A DNA stretch of 5,449 nucleotides. It comes from Microbacterium sp. (GTDB lineage Bacteria > Actinomycetota > Actinomycetes > Actinomycetales > Microbacteriaceae). Location of the stretch: contig JAITUD010000157.1 of NCBI GenBank assembly GCA_031286555.1, positions 1 to 5,449 on the forward strand, given 5' to 3'. The position numbers and the translations under genes are program-made. Each line of letters opens with the position of its first letter. Within the stretch, counting starts at the first letter, position 1. Shown in pieces: positions 1 through 5,201 of the stretch. Below the pieces are notes generated by a model. That model saw only the letters and a program-made list of their open reading frames with translations, was not told the DNA's origin and did not search any database.

Positions 1-455
1 TCGGCCGTGCAGCCCGAAACGTGTCGGGCGAGGTGCACATGTACGCCGACAACATGACCGATTCGATGCGCAACGCCATCGAGGAGACCGAGCGCCGTCG
101 CGAGAAGCAGGTCGCGTACAACAAGGCCAACGGCATCGACCCCCAGCCGCTGCGCAAGCGCATCGCCGACATCACCGAGGTGCTTGCCCGCGAGGCCGCC
201 GACACAGCCAGCATGAAAGCCGGTCGCGGTAAGGGAACCAAGAGCGGCAAGGGCAAATCCCCGACGCCCAACCTGCGTCGCGAGGGCATCGCCGCCGAGG
301 GCGCCGAACAGCTCGAGGCCACGATCGAGGACCTGTCAGGTCAGATGCTCGCCGCTGCCGAGGAGCTCAAGTTCGAGCTCGCCGCCCGGCTGCGCGACGA
401 GGTGCAGGACCTCAAGAAGGAGCTCCGGGCCATGGAGCGCGCCGGGCACGCCTGA
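1..455 (+). CDS. uvrB: UvrB, excinuclease ABC subunit B (C-terminal part, 5' partial)
   Basis: UvrB is the damage-verifying helicase-like subunit of the UvrABC nucleotide excision repair system. It is loaded by UvrA and recruits UvrC. The window holds its last 150 residues; the reading frame enters from the left edge (first full codon at base 3). The first residues, GRAARNVSGEVHMYADNM, are the helicase motif VI region typical of UvrB, followed by the conserved stretch around ETERRREKQ, YN, NGIDPQPLRKRI. The last ~45 residues (bases ~306-440) form the UVR domain, a helical hairpin (EQLEATIEDLSGQM, ELKFELAARLRDEV) that contacts UvrC. Between them is a Gly/Lys-rich basic linker (bases ~213-290) containing GRGKGTKSGKGKSP. 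The stop TGA (453-455) overlaps the next start by one base, so the two genes are probably cotranscribed. Identification is secure; only the N-terminal portion is missing. Confidence 0.97.
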   Translation, partial: GRAARNVSGEVHMYADNMTDSMRNAIEETERRREKQVAYNKANGIDPQPLRKRIADITEVLAREAADTASMKAGRGKGTKSGKGKSPTPNLRREGIAAEGAEQLEATIEDLSGQMLAAAEELKFELAARLRDEVQDLKKELRAMERAGHA

Positions 456-781
456 TGGATGCGTCCGGCACCGAACTCGCCGACCGCGTCCGCGCGCTCC
501 TCGGCGCCGACGGCATCGAGGAACGCCGGATGTTCGGCAGCAGAGCCTTCCTGCACGGTGGCAAGATCCTCGTCGGTGCCCGTAAGGGTGGCGTCCTGCT
601 GCTGCGCGTCGAGGCGGAGCATGCCGCGGAACTGCTCCTGCGTCCAGGGGTGTCGCGGGCGCGGATGGGCGGACGCAGCATGAGCACGAACTGGCTCGAC
701 GTGGCACCCGAAGTCCTGGCCGACGATGCCGAACTGGTCGTGTGGCTCGACATCGCGCGCGAGGACCTGCCCACGGACTGA
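455..781 (+). CDS. TfoX/Sxy N-terminal-domain protein, 108 aa
   Basis: This is a small stand-alone protein of the TfoX N-terminal-domain type. Seen in the sequence: RVRALLG, then EERRMFGSRAF, GGKILVGARKG, LLLRVE, a PGV segment, MGGRSM, and a C-terminal PEVLADDAELVVWLDIA. This order (RMFG..F / GK...G / LRV / G.PM / W) is the signature of the TfoX_N family. Family knowledge: full-length TfoX/Sxy regulates competence in gammaproteobacteria and carries a second C-terminal domain. Actinobacterial copies are usually single-domain and uncharacterised, so a competence role should not be assumed. The ATG at 455 shares its A with the uvrB stop (TGATG). No Shine-Dalgarno lies at normal distance (nearest GGAG ~16 bases upstream), so translation is probably coupled to uvrB. 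Cotranscription with a repair gene is suggestive but does not establish function. Confidence 0.85.
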   Translation: MDASGTELADRVRALLGADGIEERRMFGSRAFLHGGKILVGARKGGVLLLRVEAEHAAELLLRPGVSRARMGGRSMSTNWLDVAPEVLADDAELVVWLDIAREDLPTD

Positions 782-813
782 CCCGACCGCCACCCGAGAA
801 GAGGGGTGTCGGG
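782..813 (+). terminator. Possible GC-rich hairpin terminator after the tfoX-like gene
   Basis: Immediately after the TGA (779-781), CCCGA (782-786) can pair with TCGGG (809-813) and CACCC (791-795) with GGGTG (804-808). This gives a 10-bp stem with a four-base bulge (787-790) and an eight-base purine loop. No T-tract follows, so it is not a classical intrinsic terminator. U-less hairpins are often proposed as terminators in actinobacteria, and its position at the end of the uvrB operon fits. It could also be a chance structure in GC-rich DNA. Confidence 0.35.
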
Positions 814-829
814 CGGCCGAAGACTTCGA

Positions 830-843
830 TACGGTGAGCCTCG
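830..843 (+). promoter_or_regulatory. Possible -10 element of the surface-protein gene
   Basis: TACGGT (830-835) fits the actinobacterial -10 pattern TAnnnT. A GTG in frame with the large surface-protein gene begins exactly seven bases later (843), the spacing expected of a leaderless transcript. No convincing -35 is visible 16-19 bases upstream. If this promoter is real, transcription starts near 842-843. The protein then either begins at GTG 843 or has a ~66-base leader before ATG 909. The remainder of the 782-908 gap shows no other clear gene. Confidence 0.3.
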
Positions 844-908
844 TGCGCATCCTGGGTCGAGGGAGAAGGCTTCAGAGCGGCACGGCGAGATCGCCGCGCC
901 GTCGACGG

Positions 909-992
909 ATGCGTGAGAAAGCGGCCGTCACCGTCGCGGCCGTGGTCGCCGCGCTGATCGTGCCGCTCGGCTTCGCCGCCCCCGCGAGCGCC
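909..992 (+). other. Signal peptide of the surface protein
   Basis: The first 28 residues have a short charged start (MREK), a long Ala/Val/Leu core and a canonical signal peptidase I site, APASA before AT. Mature protein would begin at the Ala encoded at 993. This predicts Sec-dependent export, as needed for sortase anchoring. If translation begins at GTG 843, the same core and cut site apply but with a 26-residue basic n-region containing RRRR. Confidence 0.88.
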
Positions 993-3900
993 GCGACCCT
1001 GCAGCCCTCGGGTCTGAAGACCGGCATGATCATCGACGGAACCTTCACGCCGGGGAATCCGCCCGAGACGTTCAACTGGGCGGACTTCATCACCGACATC
1101 CAGCCGAACGGCGACTTCACCTTCGTGCCGACCGGCGGATACACGACAGCACAGGGCGGGCAGTCCACAGGCGTCTTCCAAGGGGCGTTCGCCTGGGACA
1201 ACGGACAGGCCGACAAGGCCTGCAACGTGGGCGCCGAGGCCACCGGCGCCCCGCCCAGTCAGAACCCGAACACCAACCCGTGGCTGCCCGGAACGGCGAA
1301 GCCGAACGGGCAGGGCGACCTCTGCAGCTCCACCTACGGCCTCGAACTCGTCACCCAACCGGACGGCAGCCGGCACTTCGTGCTCTATGGCGCGTGGACG
1401 CGGTACGACGGTGCGGGCCAGGTGAGCATCTTCCAGCACCTCGAGGGCCCCGGAGCCGGGCGAGGCGATGACGTGCTGCTGGAGTTCGACTACGAGTCCG
1501 GCTCGCCGACGACGGCGCGCGTGCTGCGGTGGCAGCCCGCGGCGAACGACCGCTGCGCCAACGAGGTCGGTCCTGGCACCTGGGTCGCGAGCGGCCCCGT
1601 CGTCGACTTCGACTGGGCCGTCGGCGTCCGCCCGAACAGCGGTGGCTGGCCCGCCTACACGAACCAGACGGCGGAGACCTTCGGCGAGTTCGCGATCGAC
1701 CTCAACAGCGCCGGGGTGTTCACGCCGACGGAGTGCATCTCATTCTCGGTCTCGGAGATGTTCACCCGCACCGGCAACTCGCAGCAGGCGAACATCCAGG
1801 ACTTCGCCGACCACGGCGACGACCGGATGACGCTGGCGAACTGCGGAACCCTCAAAGTGACCAAGGCGACCATCCCCGGCCAGATCGCCCCCGATGACCA
1901 GTTCGGTTTCACCGTGACACGTGACGGCGGCCCGGTGATCCCCGGCCCGCCCGCGGTCGACGCGATCACCGACACTCTCAAGGCGGAGCAGACCAAGACC
2001 TATACCGGGGTGCTCGCCAGCTCGTCGTACCACGTCGACGAGACTTCCATCCCACCGCCATGGGCCCTGCAGTCCCTGGTGTGCACGGCGATCCCGCTCG
2101 AGGGCGGGCCCGCGCAGAAGTTCGTGATCAGAGGGCCTGACGATGCCTTCCCCGTATCGGCGCTGAACACCACCGAATGCGTGATCACCAACGAGGCCGC
2201 CGTCGTCACCATCGAGAAACGCACCCTGCCGGCCGGCTCCACCCAGAGCTTCGAGTTCGACGTCACCGGGCAGGACCCGGTGTCGCTCGGAAACGGCGGG
2301 CGGCAGTCGTTCGCGGTTCCGGTGGGGCAGGCGACCACCCTCACCGAGGAGGTCCCCGACGGGTGGCAGGTTCCTGAGATCTCCTGCGACGCGGATGCCA
2401 CGGTCGACGGACGCTCGGCCGTCGTGACGCCGACCGCAGGTCAGAACATCACCTGCGTCTTCACCAACACGCAGCTCGGGACCGTGGTGATCTCGAAGGA
2501 GGCGCATGGGGTCGACGGACGCACTTTCTCCTTCTCGAGTGACCTGCCGGGCGGCGAGGCCTTCGACATCGCCGTTCCGAACGGCGACGGAACGCTCTAC
2601 GAGAAGACGTTCACGAACGTCCCGCCCGGCGACTACAACATCACCGAGAAGACGGATGCCGGAGTCCCCGCCACCGTGCTCGCCGACCTGTCGTGCACGT
2701 ACGGCGGCGCGGACCACACCGGTGACACGGCGAAGCGCAGCATCGGACTGACCGTGCAGCCCGGCGAGACCGTGAACTGCTTCTTCACGAACACCACGCC
2801 CGGGTCGATCGCCGTGATCAAGCGCACTCTTCCCGTCGAGCAGGATCAGTTGTTCGACTTCCTGTTCACGCCGCCCGCCGGTGATGCGATCCCGTTCACC
2901 CTGAACGGGAACTCGACTCCGCCCAACGTCGCACTGCGCTCGTTCACAGAGCTCGCACCGGGACAGTACACGGTCACCGAGCCGGAGGACGCCGGCGGGT
3001 GGGCCTTCGACGGGGTCGACTGCAACGGCGCCGACTGGACCGAGAGCGCCGACGGGCGCGGCGCGGTCATCACTCTCGACTACACCGAGGCCGTGGTCTG
3101 CTTCTTCACCAACCGGGCCGACCCGGCGAGCCTCGCCGTCACGAAGTCGGTGCAGGGCGCTGACCCTGCGCTGGACTGGACCTTCGACTTCGACCTGGTC
3201 GGTCCGGGCGGCACCGTCGTGAAACGCACTGCGACGAGCGCCGCGCCGACCGCGGCGTGGGGGGAACTGACTCCGGGTGCGACCTACACCCTTCGCGAGG
3301 CGGGCAGCGCGGCAGTCGGGTGGACGAGAGGCGCGATCGTCTGCGACGGCCTGGAAGACGCCGATCCGCAGGCCGGGGGATTCCAGTTCGTCGCGGCCCC
3401 CGGTCAGAGCATCGCCTGCTCCGCGGTGAACACCGCCGAGGCATCCTCGATCAGCATCGCCAAGGTGGCGGCCGGAATCGGTGACGACTACGACTGGTCG
3501 TTCGATCTCAGCATCAGCCCGGTGCCCGCCGATCAGCCCGGCACGAAGACTGTGTCCGGAACCGGCCAGTCCGGTCAGACCGTGACCTGGACGGGGCTCC
3601 TCCCCGGCCGTTCGTACTCGATCACCGAGGCCGTCATCGGCGGATGGACGGTCGGCATCTCCTGCACCGGCATCGAGGATCAGGACCCGAGCGCTCCTGG
3701 ACTGCAGTTCATCGCGCCGGTCGATGCCGCGCTCGACTGCACCTTCATCAACCGGGCCACCGCGGGCACCGGCACTCTGACGAAGACCGCGATCGGTGGC
3801 GACGGCGACTTCGAGTTCGTGCTCACCGACGTCGACCACGCGATCGACCCGATTCCGACGACGGTCACGACCGAGAGCGGCACGGGCGTCGTTCCACTGC

Positions 3901-4895
3901 CGCCGATCATCCCCGGCGTCCGCTATTCGCTTGTCGAGACGGACGACCCGGACTGGATCGAAGGGCCGCTGAGCTGCACGATCACGCCGGGCGACGGCAG
4001 CGCCGCATACGAGATCGAGGACCTCAGCGACTTCTCGGTGAAGCCGGGTGACGTCGGTGCCTGCAGGGCGGAGAACACCGCCTACGGCAGCATCGTCGTC
4101 GCGAAGGCGGTCGACGGCCCCGACGGCAGGTTCGCGTTCACCGGCGACTGGCTGGACTCGCCCGAGTTCTCCATCAAGACGACCGACGGCACCGGGGTCA
4201 AGGCGTTCGACCGCGTCAAGCCCGGCGACTACACCGTCGCCGAGCTCGCGGAGGGCGGCTACGACACCACCGATCTCCGATGCGTCGACAGCCTTCCGGA
4301 CGGCACGCCCTCGACGGTGACAGCTCTCGTCGGGTCGATCGCGCTCGACCCGGGGGAGACCGTGACCTGCACGTTCACGAACGTGGCCTGGGGCATGATC
4401 ATCGTCGACAAGACCACGATCCCGGCCGGATCCGACGAGAGGTTCGACTTCGACTGGGGCACCGACGGCGGCCCGACCGAGAGCTTCGCTCTGGCGGATG
4501 CGACGACCCCGTTCTCGACCGCTCCGCTCGCACCCGGTGACTACCGCGTCACCGAGGCGGGGCGAGACGGCTGGCAGCTCGACGGGATCGTCTGCACGGG
4601 GGCGGAGACGCCCGCGCAGATCGACGGCAGCAGCGCCCTGATCGCACTGGGCCTCGGGGAGACGGTGTTCTGCACGTTCACCAACGAGCAGACGGACCAG
4701 CCGCAGCCGACGCCGACTCCGACGCCGACCCCGTCGCCGACGTCGCCCCCGGGGGCGGGCGGTGGCGGCAACCTGCCCACGACCGGATACGTGGCGGGGC
4801 CGTTGGGGCTGATCGCCCTCGTGCTTCTCGGCGTCGGCGGCATCCTGGTGTTCCTCCGTCGCCGGTCGAACGGCGAGGGGCGCCCGGAGCGCTGA
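909..4895 (+). CDS. LPXTG-anchored surface protein with nine Cna-B/SpaA-like stalk repeats
   Basis: This is a 1,328-residue secreted, wall-anchored protein, probably an adhesin-like stalk. Order of parts (numbering from ATG 909): signal peptide 1-28; unassigned N-terminal domain ~29-312; nine tandem prealbumin-fold (Cna-B/SpaA-like) domains ~313-1261; Pro/Thr/Gly linker ~1262-1288; LPTTG at 1289-1293; hydrophobic helix ~1294-1316; basic tail starting RRRSN. Sortase would cut within LPTTG and join the protein to peptidoglycan. No pilin YPK motif is evident, so it is more like a monomeric stalk than a pilus subunit. Start choice: ATG 909 opens a compact signal peptide but lacks a Shine-Dalgarno. 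In-frame GTGs at 834 and 843 would add a very Arg-rich leader, but that stretch has three AGA/AGG codons in 22 and weaker third-position GC, so ATG is preferred. It seems to be a single-gene unit, ending 18 bases from a convergent gene. The architecture is secure; the ligand is unknown. Confidence 0.9.
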   Translation: MREKAAVTVAAVVAALIVPLGFAAPASAATLQPSGLKTGMIIDGTFTPGNPPETFNWADFITDIQPNGDFTFVPTGGYTTAQGGQSTGVFQGAFAWDNGQADKACNVGAEATGAPPSQNPNTNPWLPGTAKPNGQGDLCSSTYGLELVTQPDGSRHFVLYGAWTRYDGAGQVSIFQHLEGPGAGRGDDVLLEFDYESGSPTTARVLRWQPAANDRCANEVGPGTWVASGPVVDFDWAVGVRPNSGGWPAYTNQTAETFGEFAIDLNSAGVFTPTECISFSVSEMFTRTGNSQQANIQDFADHGDDRMTLANCGTLKVTKATIPGQIAPDDQFGFTVTRDGGPVIPGPPAVDAITDTLKAEQTKTYTGVLASSSYHVDETSIPPPWALQSLVCTAIPLEGGPAQKFVIRGPDDAFPVSALNTTECVITNEAAVVTIEKRTLPAGSTQSFEFDVTGQDPVSLGNGGRQSFAVPVGQATTLTEEVPDGWQVPEISCDADATVDGRSAVVTPTAGQNITCVFTNTQLGTVVISKEAHGVDGRTFSFSSDLPGGEAFDIAVPNGDGTLYEKTFTNVPPGDYNITEKTDAGVPATVLADLSCTYGGADHTGDTAKRSIGLTVQPGETVNCFFTNTTPGSIAVIKRTLPVEQDQLFDFLFTPPAGDAIPFTLNGNSTPPNVALRSFTELAPGQYTVTEPEDAGGWAFDGVDCNGADWTESADGRGAVITLDYTEAVVCFFTNRADPASLAVTKSVQGADPALDWTFDFDLVGPGGTVVKRTATSAAPTAAWGELTPGATYTLREAGSAAVGWTRGAIVCDGLEDADPQAGGFQFVAAPGQSIACSAVNTAEASSISIAKVAAGIGDDYDWSFDLSISPVPADQPGTKTVSGTGQSGQTVTWTGLLPGRSYSITEAVIGGWTVGISCTGIEDQDPSAPGLQFIAPVDAALDCTFINRATAGTGTLTKTAIGGDGDFEFVLTDVDHAIDPIPTTVTTESGTGVVPLPPIIPGVRYSLVETDDPDWIEGPLSCTITPGDGSAAYEIEDLSDFSVKPGDVGACRAENTAYGSIVVAKAVDGPDGRFAFTGDWLDSPEFSIKTTDGTGVKAFDRVKPGDYTVAELAEGGYDTTDLRCVDSLPDGTPSTVTALVGSIALDPGETVTCTFTNVAWGMIIVDKTTIPAGSDERFDFDWGTDGGPTESFALADATTPFSTAPLAPGDYRVTEAGRDGWQLDGIVCTGAETPAQIDGSSALIALGLGETVFCTFTNEQTDQPQPTPTPTPTPSPTSPPGAGGGGNLPTTGYVAGPLGLIALVLLGVGGILVFLRRRSNGEGRPER
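993..1844 (+). other. N-terminal domain of unknown function in the surface protein
   Basis: About 284 residues precede the repeats. Visible features are many aromatic and Gly/Asn/Pro residues, few Lys, and five Cys (CNVG, LCSS, RCAN, ECIS, NCGT). A segment DDVLLEFDYESGS followed by ARVLRWQP resembles segments found in the N-terminal region of other actinobacterial proteins with prealbumin-fold repeats. A beta-rich, possibly lectin-like fold at the distal tip of the stalk is my inference. This is the part most likely to touch a ligand. I do not recognise a named family. Confidence 0.6.
1845..4691 (+). repeat. Nine tandem Cna-B/SpaA-like (prealbumin-fold) domains
   Basis: Repeat spans in bases: R1 1845-2198, R2 2199-2474, R3 2475-2798, R4 2799-3122, R5 3123-3440, R6 3441-3761, R7 3762-4082, R8 4083-4388, R9 4389-4691. 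Each begins with a strand ending in Lys (VTK, IEK, ISK, VIK, VTK, IAK, LTK, VAK, VDK). Each has a central strand ending in Glu (YTVTE-like: YHVDE, TTLTE, YNITE, YTVTE, YTLRE, YSITE, YSLVE, YTVAE, YRVTE) and closes with a Cys-x-x-x-Asn strand (CTFTN-like). A second Cys follows the Glu by roughly 12-20 residues. Starting Lys residues are 319, 437, 530, 638, 746, 852, 959, 1066 and 1168; closing Asn residues are 428, 520, 628, 735, 841, 948, 1056, 1158 and 1259. In Cna-B domains such a Lys and Asn/Asp join as an isopeptide bond helped by the Glu; that it happens here is inference. The copies are well diverged, so the array is old rather than recently amplified. Confidence 0.88.
4692..4772 (+). 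other. Pro/Thr/Gly wall-spanning linker
   Basis: A low-complexity stretch follows the last repeat: TDQPQ, then alternating Pro-Thr, a short Pro/Ser/Thr part, and GAGGGGN directly before LPTTG. Such linkers commonly thread the peptidoglycan so that the folded stalk begins outside the wall. The DNA of the Pro-Thr part (4701-4747) is an imperfect hexamer repeat with mixed Thr codons. Confidence 0.8.
4773..4892 (+). other. LPTTG cell-wall sorting signal
   Basis: LPTTG is encoded at 4773-4787. It is followed by a ~23-residue hydrophobic segment (starting YVAGPLGLIALVLLG) and a short basic tail with RRRSN and a final PER. This tripartite signal is the substrate of a sortase, which cleaves between Thr and Gly. 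No sortase gene is in the window, so a housekeeping sortase elsewhere is presumed. Confidence 0.95.
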
Positions 4896-4913
4896 TATCG
4901 CGCGGAGGTGTGC

Positions 4914-5156
4914 TCAGGGGCAGTGCATGAGCGGCTTCGGGCCGCTGCGGTCGATCTCATGCTGGTTCATCGGTGCGCCGCACAGCGGGCACCCACGCTC
5001 CGCGCGTTCGGCGGCGCTCGGCGGGGGAGTCGGTTCATAGGGGCCGACGGATGCGGGACCTGCGAGCTTGATCAGCCTGCTGTTGAACCACGCGTACAGG
5101 CCGCCCGCCTCCTTGATCCGGGTTCGCAGCGGGACGTGGTCGGAATCCTTCGTCAT
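4914..5156 (-). CDS. Small protein with CxxC zinc-ribbon-like tail, 80 aa
   Basis: I do not recognise a named family. The 80-residue protein starts MTKDSDHVPLRTRIKEAGG, continues with a likely helical segment (GLYAWFNSRLIKLAG), a Pro-rich hinge (GPYEPTPPPS) and a C-terminal CPLCGAPM ... EIDRSGPKPLMHCP. Cys56, Cys59, a His at 66 and His78/Cys79 could bind one zinc ion in a ribbon or knuckle fold. There is no signal peptide or membrane segment, so it is probably cytoplasmic. The start is ATG at 5156: the open frame continues upstream only as a shadow of the divergent regulator, with no ATG or GTG in the 45-base gap. No Shine-Dalgarno is present, consistent with the leaderless promoter proposed seven bases upstream. 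It is convergent with the surface-protein gene (18-base gap) and divergent from the OhrR-like gene, whose operator overlaps its promoter. That context suggests control by that regulator and a possible stress role; both are inference. Confidence 0.75.
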   Translation of the reverse strand: MTKDSDHVPLRTRIKEAGGLYAWFNSRLIKLAGPASVGPYEPTPPPSAAERAERGCPLCGAPMNQHEIDRSGPKPLMHCP

Positions 5157-5161
5157 GTTGC

Positions 5162-5180
5162 TTAGTGTACTAATGATTAG
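5162..5180. promoter_or_regulatory. Putative operator of the OhrR/MarR-like regulator
   Basis: Two overlapping perfect palindromes occupy the divergent gap: TTAGT-GT-ACTAA (5162-5173) and CTAAT-G-ATTAG (5170-5180). They form an AT-rich island in otherwise GC-rich DNA. MarR-family dimers bind such short AT-rich inverted repeats in the gap next to their own gene. The site covers the -10 of the - strand gene and the -35 area of the + strand gene, so one bound dimer could repress both and autoregulate the regulator. Confidence 0.6.
5164..5169 (-). promoter_or_regulatory. -10 element of the zinc-ribbon gene (leaderless)
   Basis: Read on the - strand this is TACACT, matching TAnnnT, with exactly seven bases between it and the ATG at 5156. 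Transcription would start at or next to the ATG, explaining the missing ribosome binding site. A weak -35 (TCTACA) lies about 18 bases upstream. The element sits wholly inside the palindrome at 5162-5173, so a bound regulator would block it. Confidence 0.5.
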
Positions 5181-5189
5181 GGTGAAGTG

Positions 5190-5195
5190 TAGAAT
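5190..5195 (+). promoter_or_regulatory. -10 element of the ohrR-like gene (leaderless)
   Basis: TAGAAT differs from TATAAT at one position and ends six bases before the ATG at 5202, predicting a transcript that starts at the start codon. The purine-rich AGGGTGAAG (5179-5187) is about 14 bases from the ATG and would lie upstream of the transcript start, so it is probably not a ribosome binding site. The -35 area (~5166-5172) is weak and lies inside the operator. Confidence 0.5.
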
Positions 5196-5201
5196 CGGTG
5201 C

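Noticed and set aside
861..870. GGGAGAAGG as a Shine-Dalgarno for the surface protein
   Set aside because: No ATG, GTG or TTG in frame lies 5-12 bases downstream; ATG 909 is about 40 bases away.
726..908. Extension of the surface protein to ATG 726
   Set aside because: This would overlap the tfoX-like gene by 56 bases in another frame and place a long non-secretory stretch before a clear signal peptide.
336..1439. A 367-codon open frame on the - strand spanning the uvrB end, tfoX-like gene and the surface-protein start
   Set aside because: It is Arg-rich low-complexity sequence opposite three supported features; a shadow frame.
1740..3839. A 699-codon open frame on the - strand, antisense to the surface protein
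   Set aside because: Long antisense frames are expected opposite genes with very G/C-rich third positions. The translation is Arg/Gly/Val/Asp-rich with no recognisable domain, and the + strand has a complete, motif-rich protein.
4701..4747. Pro-Thr coding repeat as a phase-variable microsatellite
   Set aside because: The unit is six bases with imperfect copies and mixed Thr codons, so slippage would neither be favoured nor shift the frame.
909..4895. Surface protein as a polymerising pilin
   Set aside because: No YPK-type pilin motif was seen, and no sortase or second pilin gene is nearby; a monomeric anchored stalk is simpler.
4889..4904. Small GCGC...GCGC inverted repeat between the convergent genes as a terminator
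   Set aside because: Only a four-base stem with no T-tract; too weak to support in GC-rich DNA.
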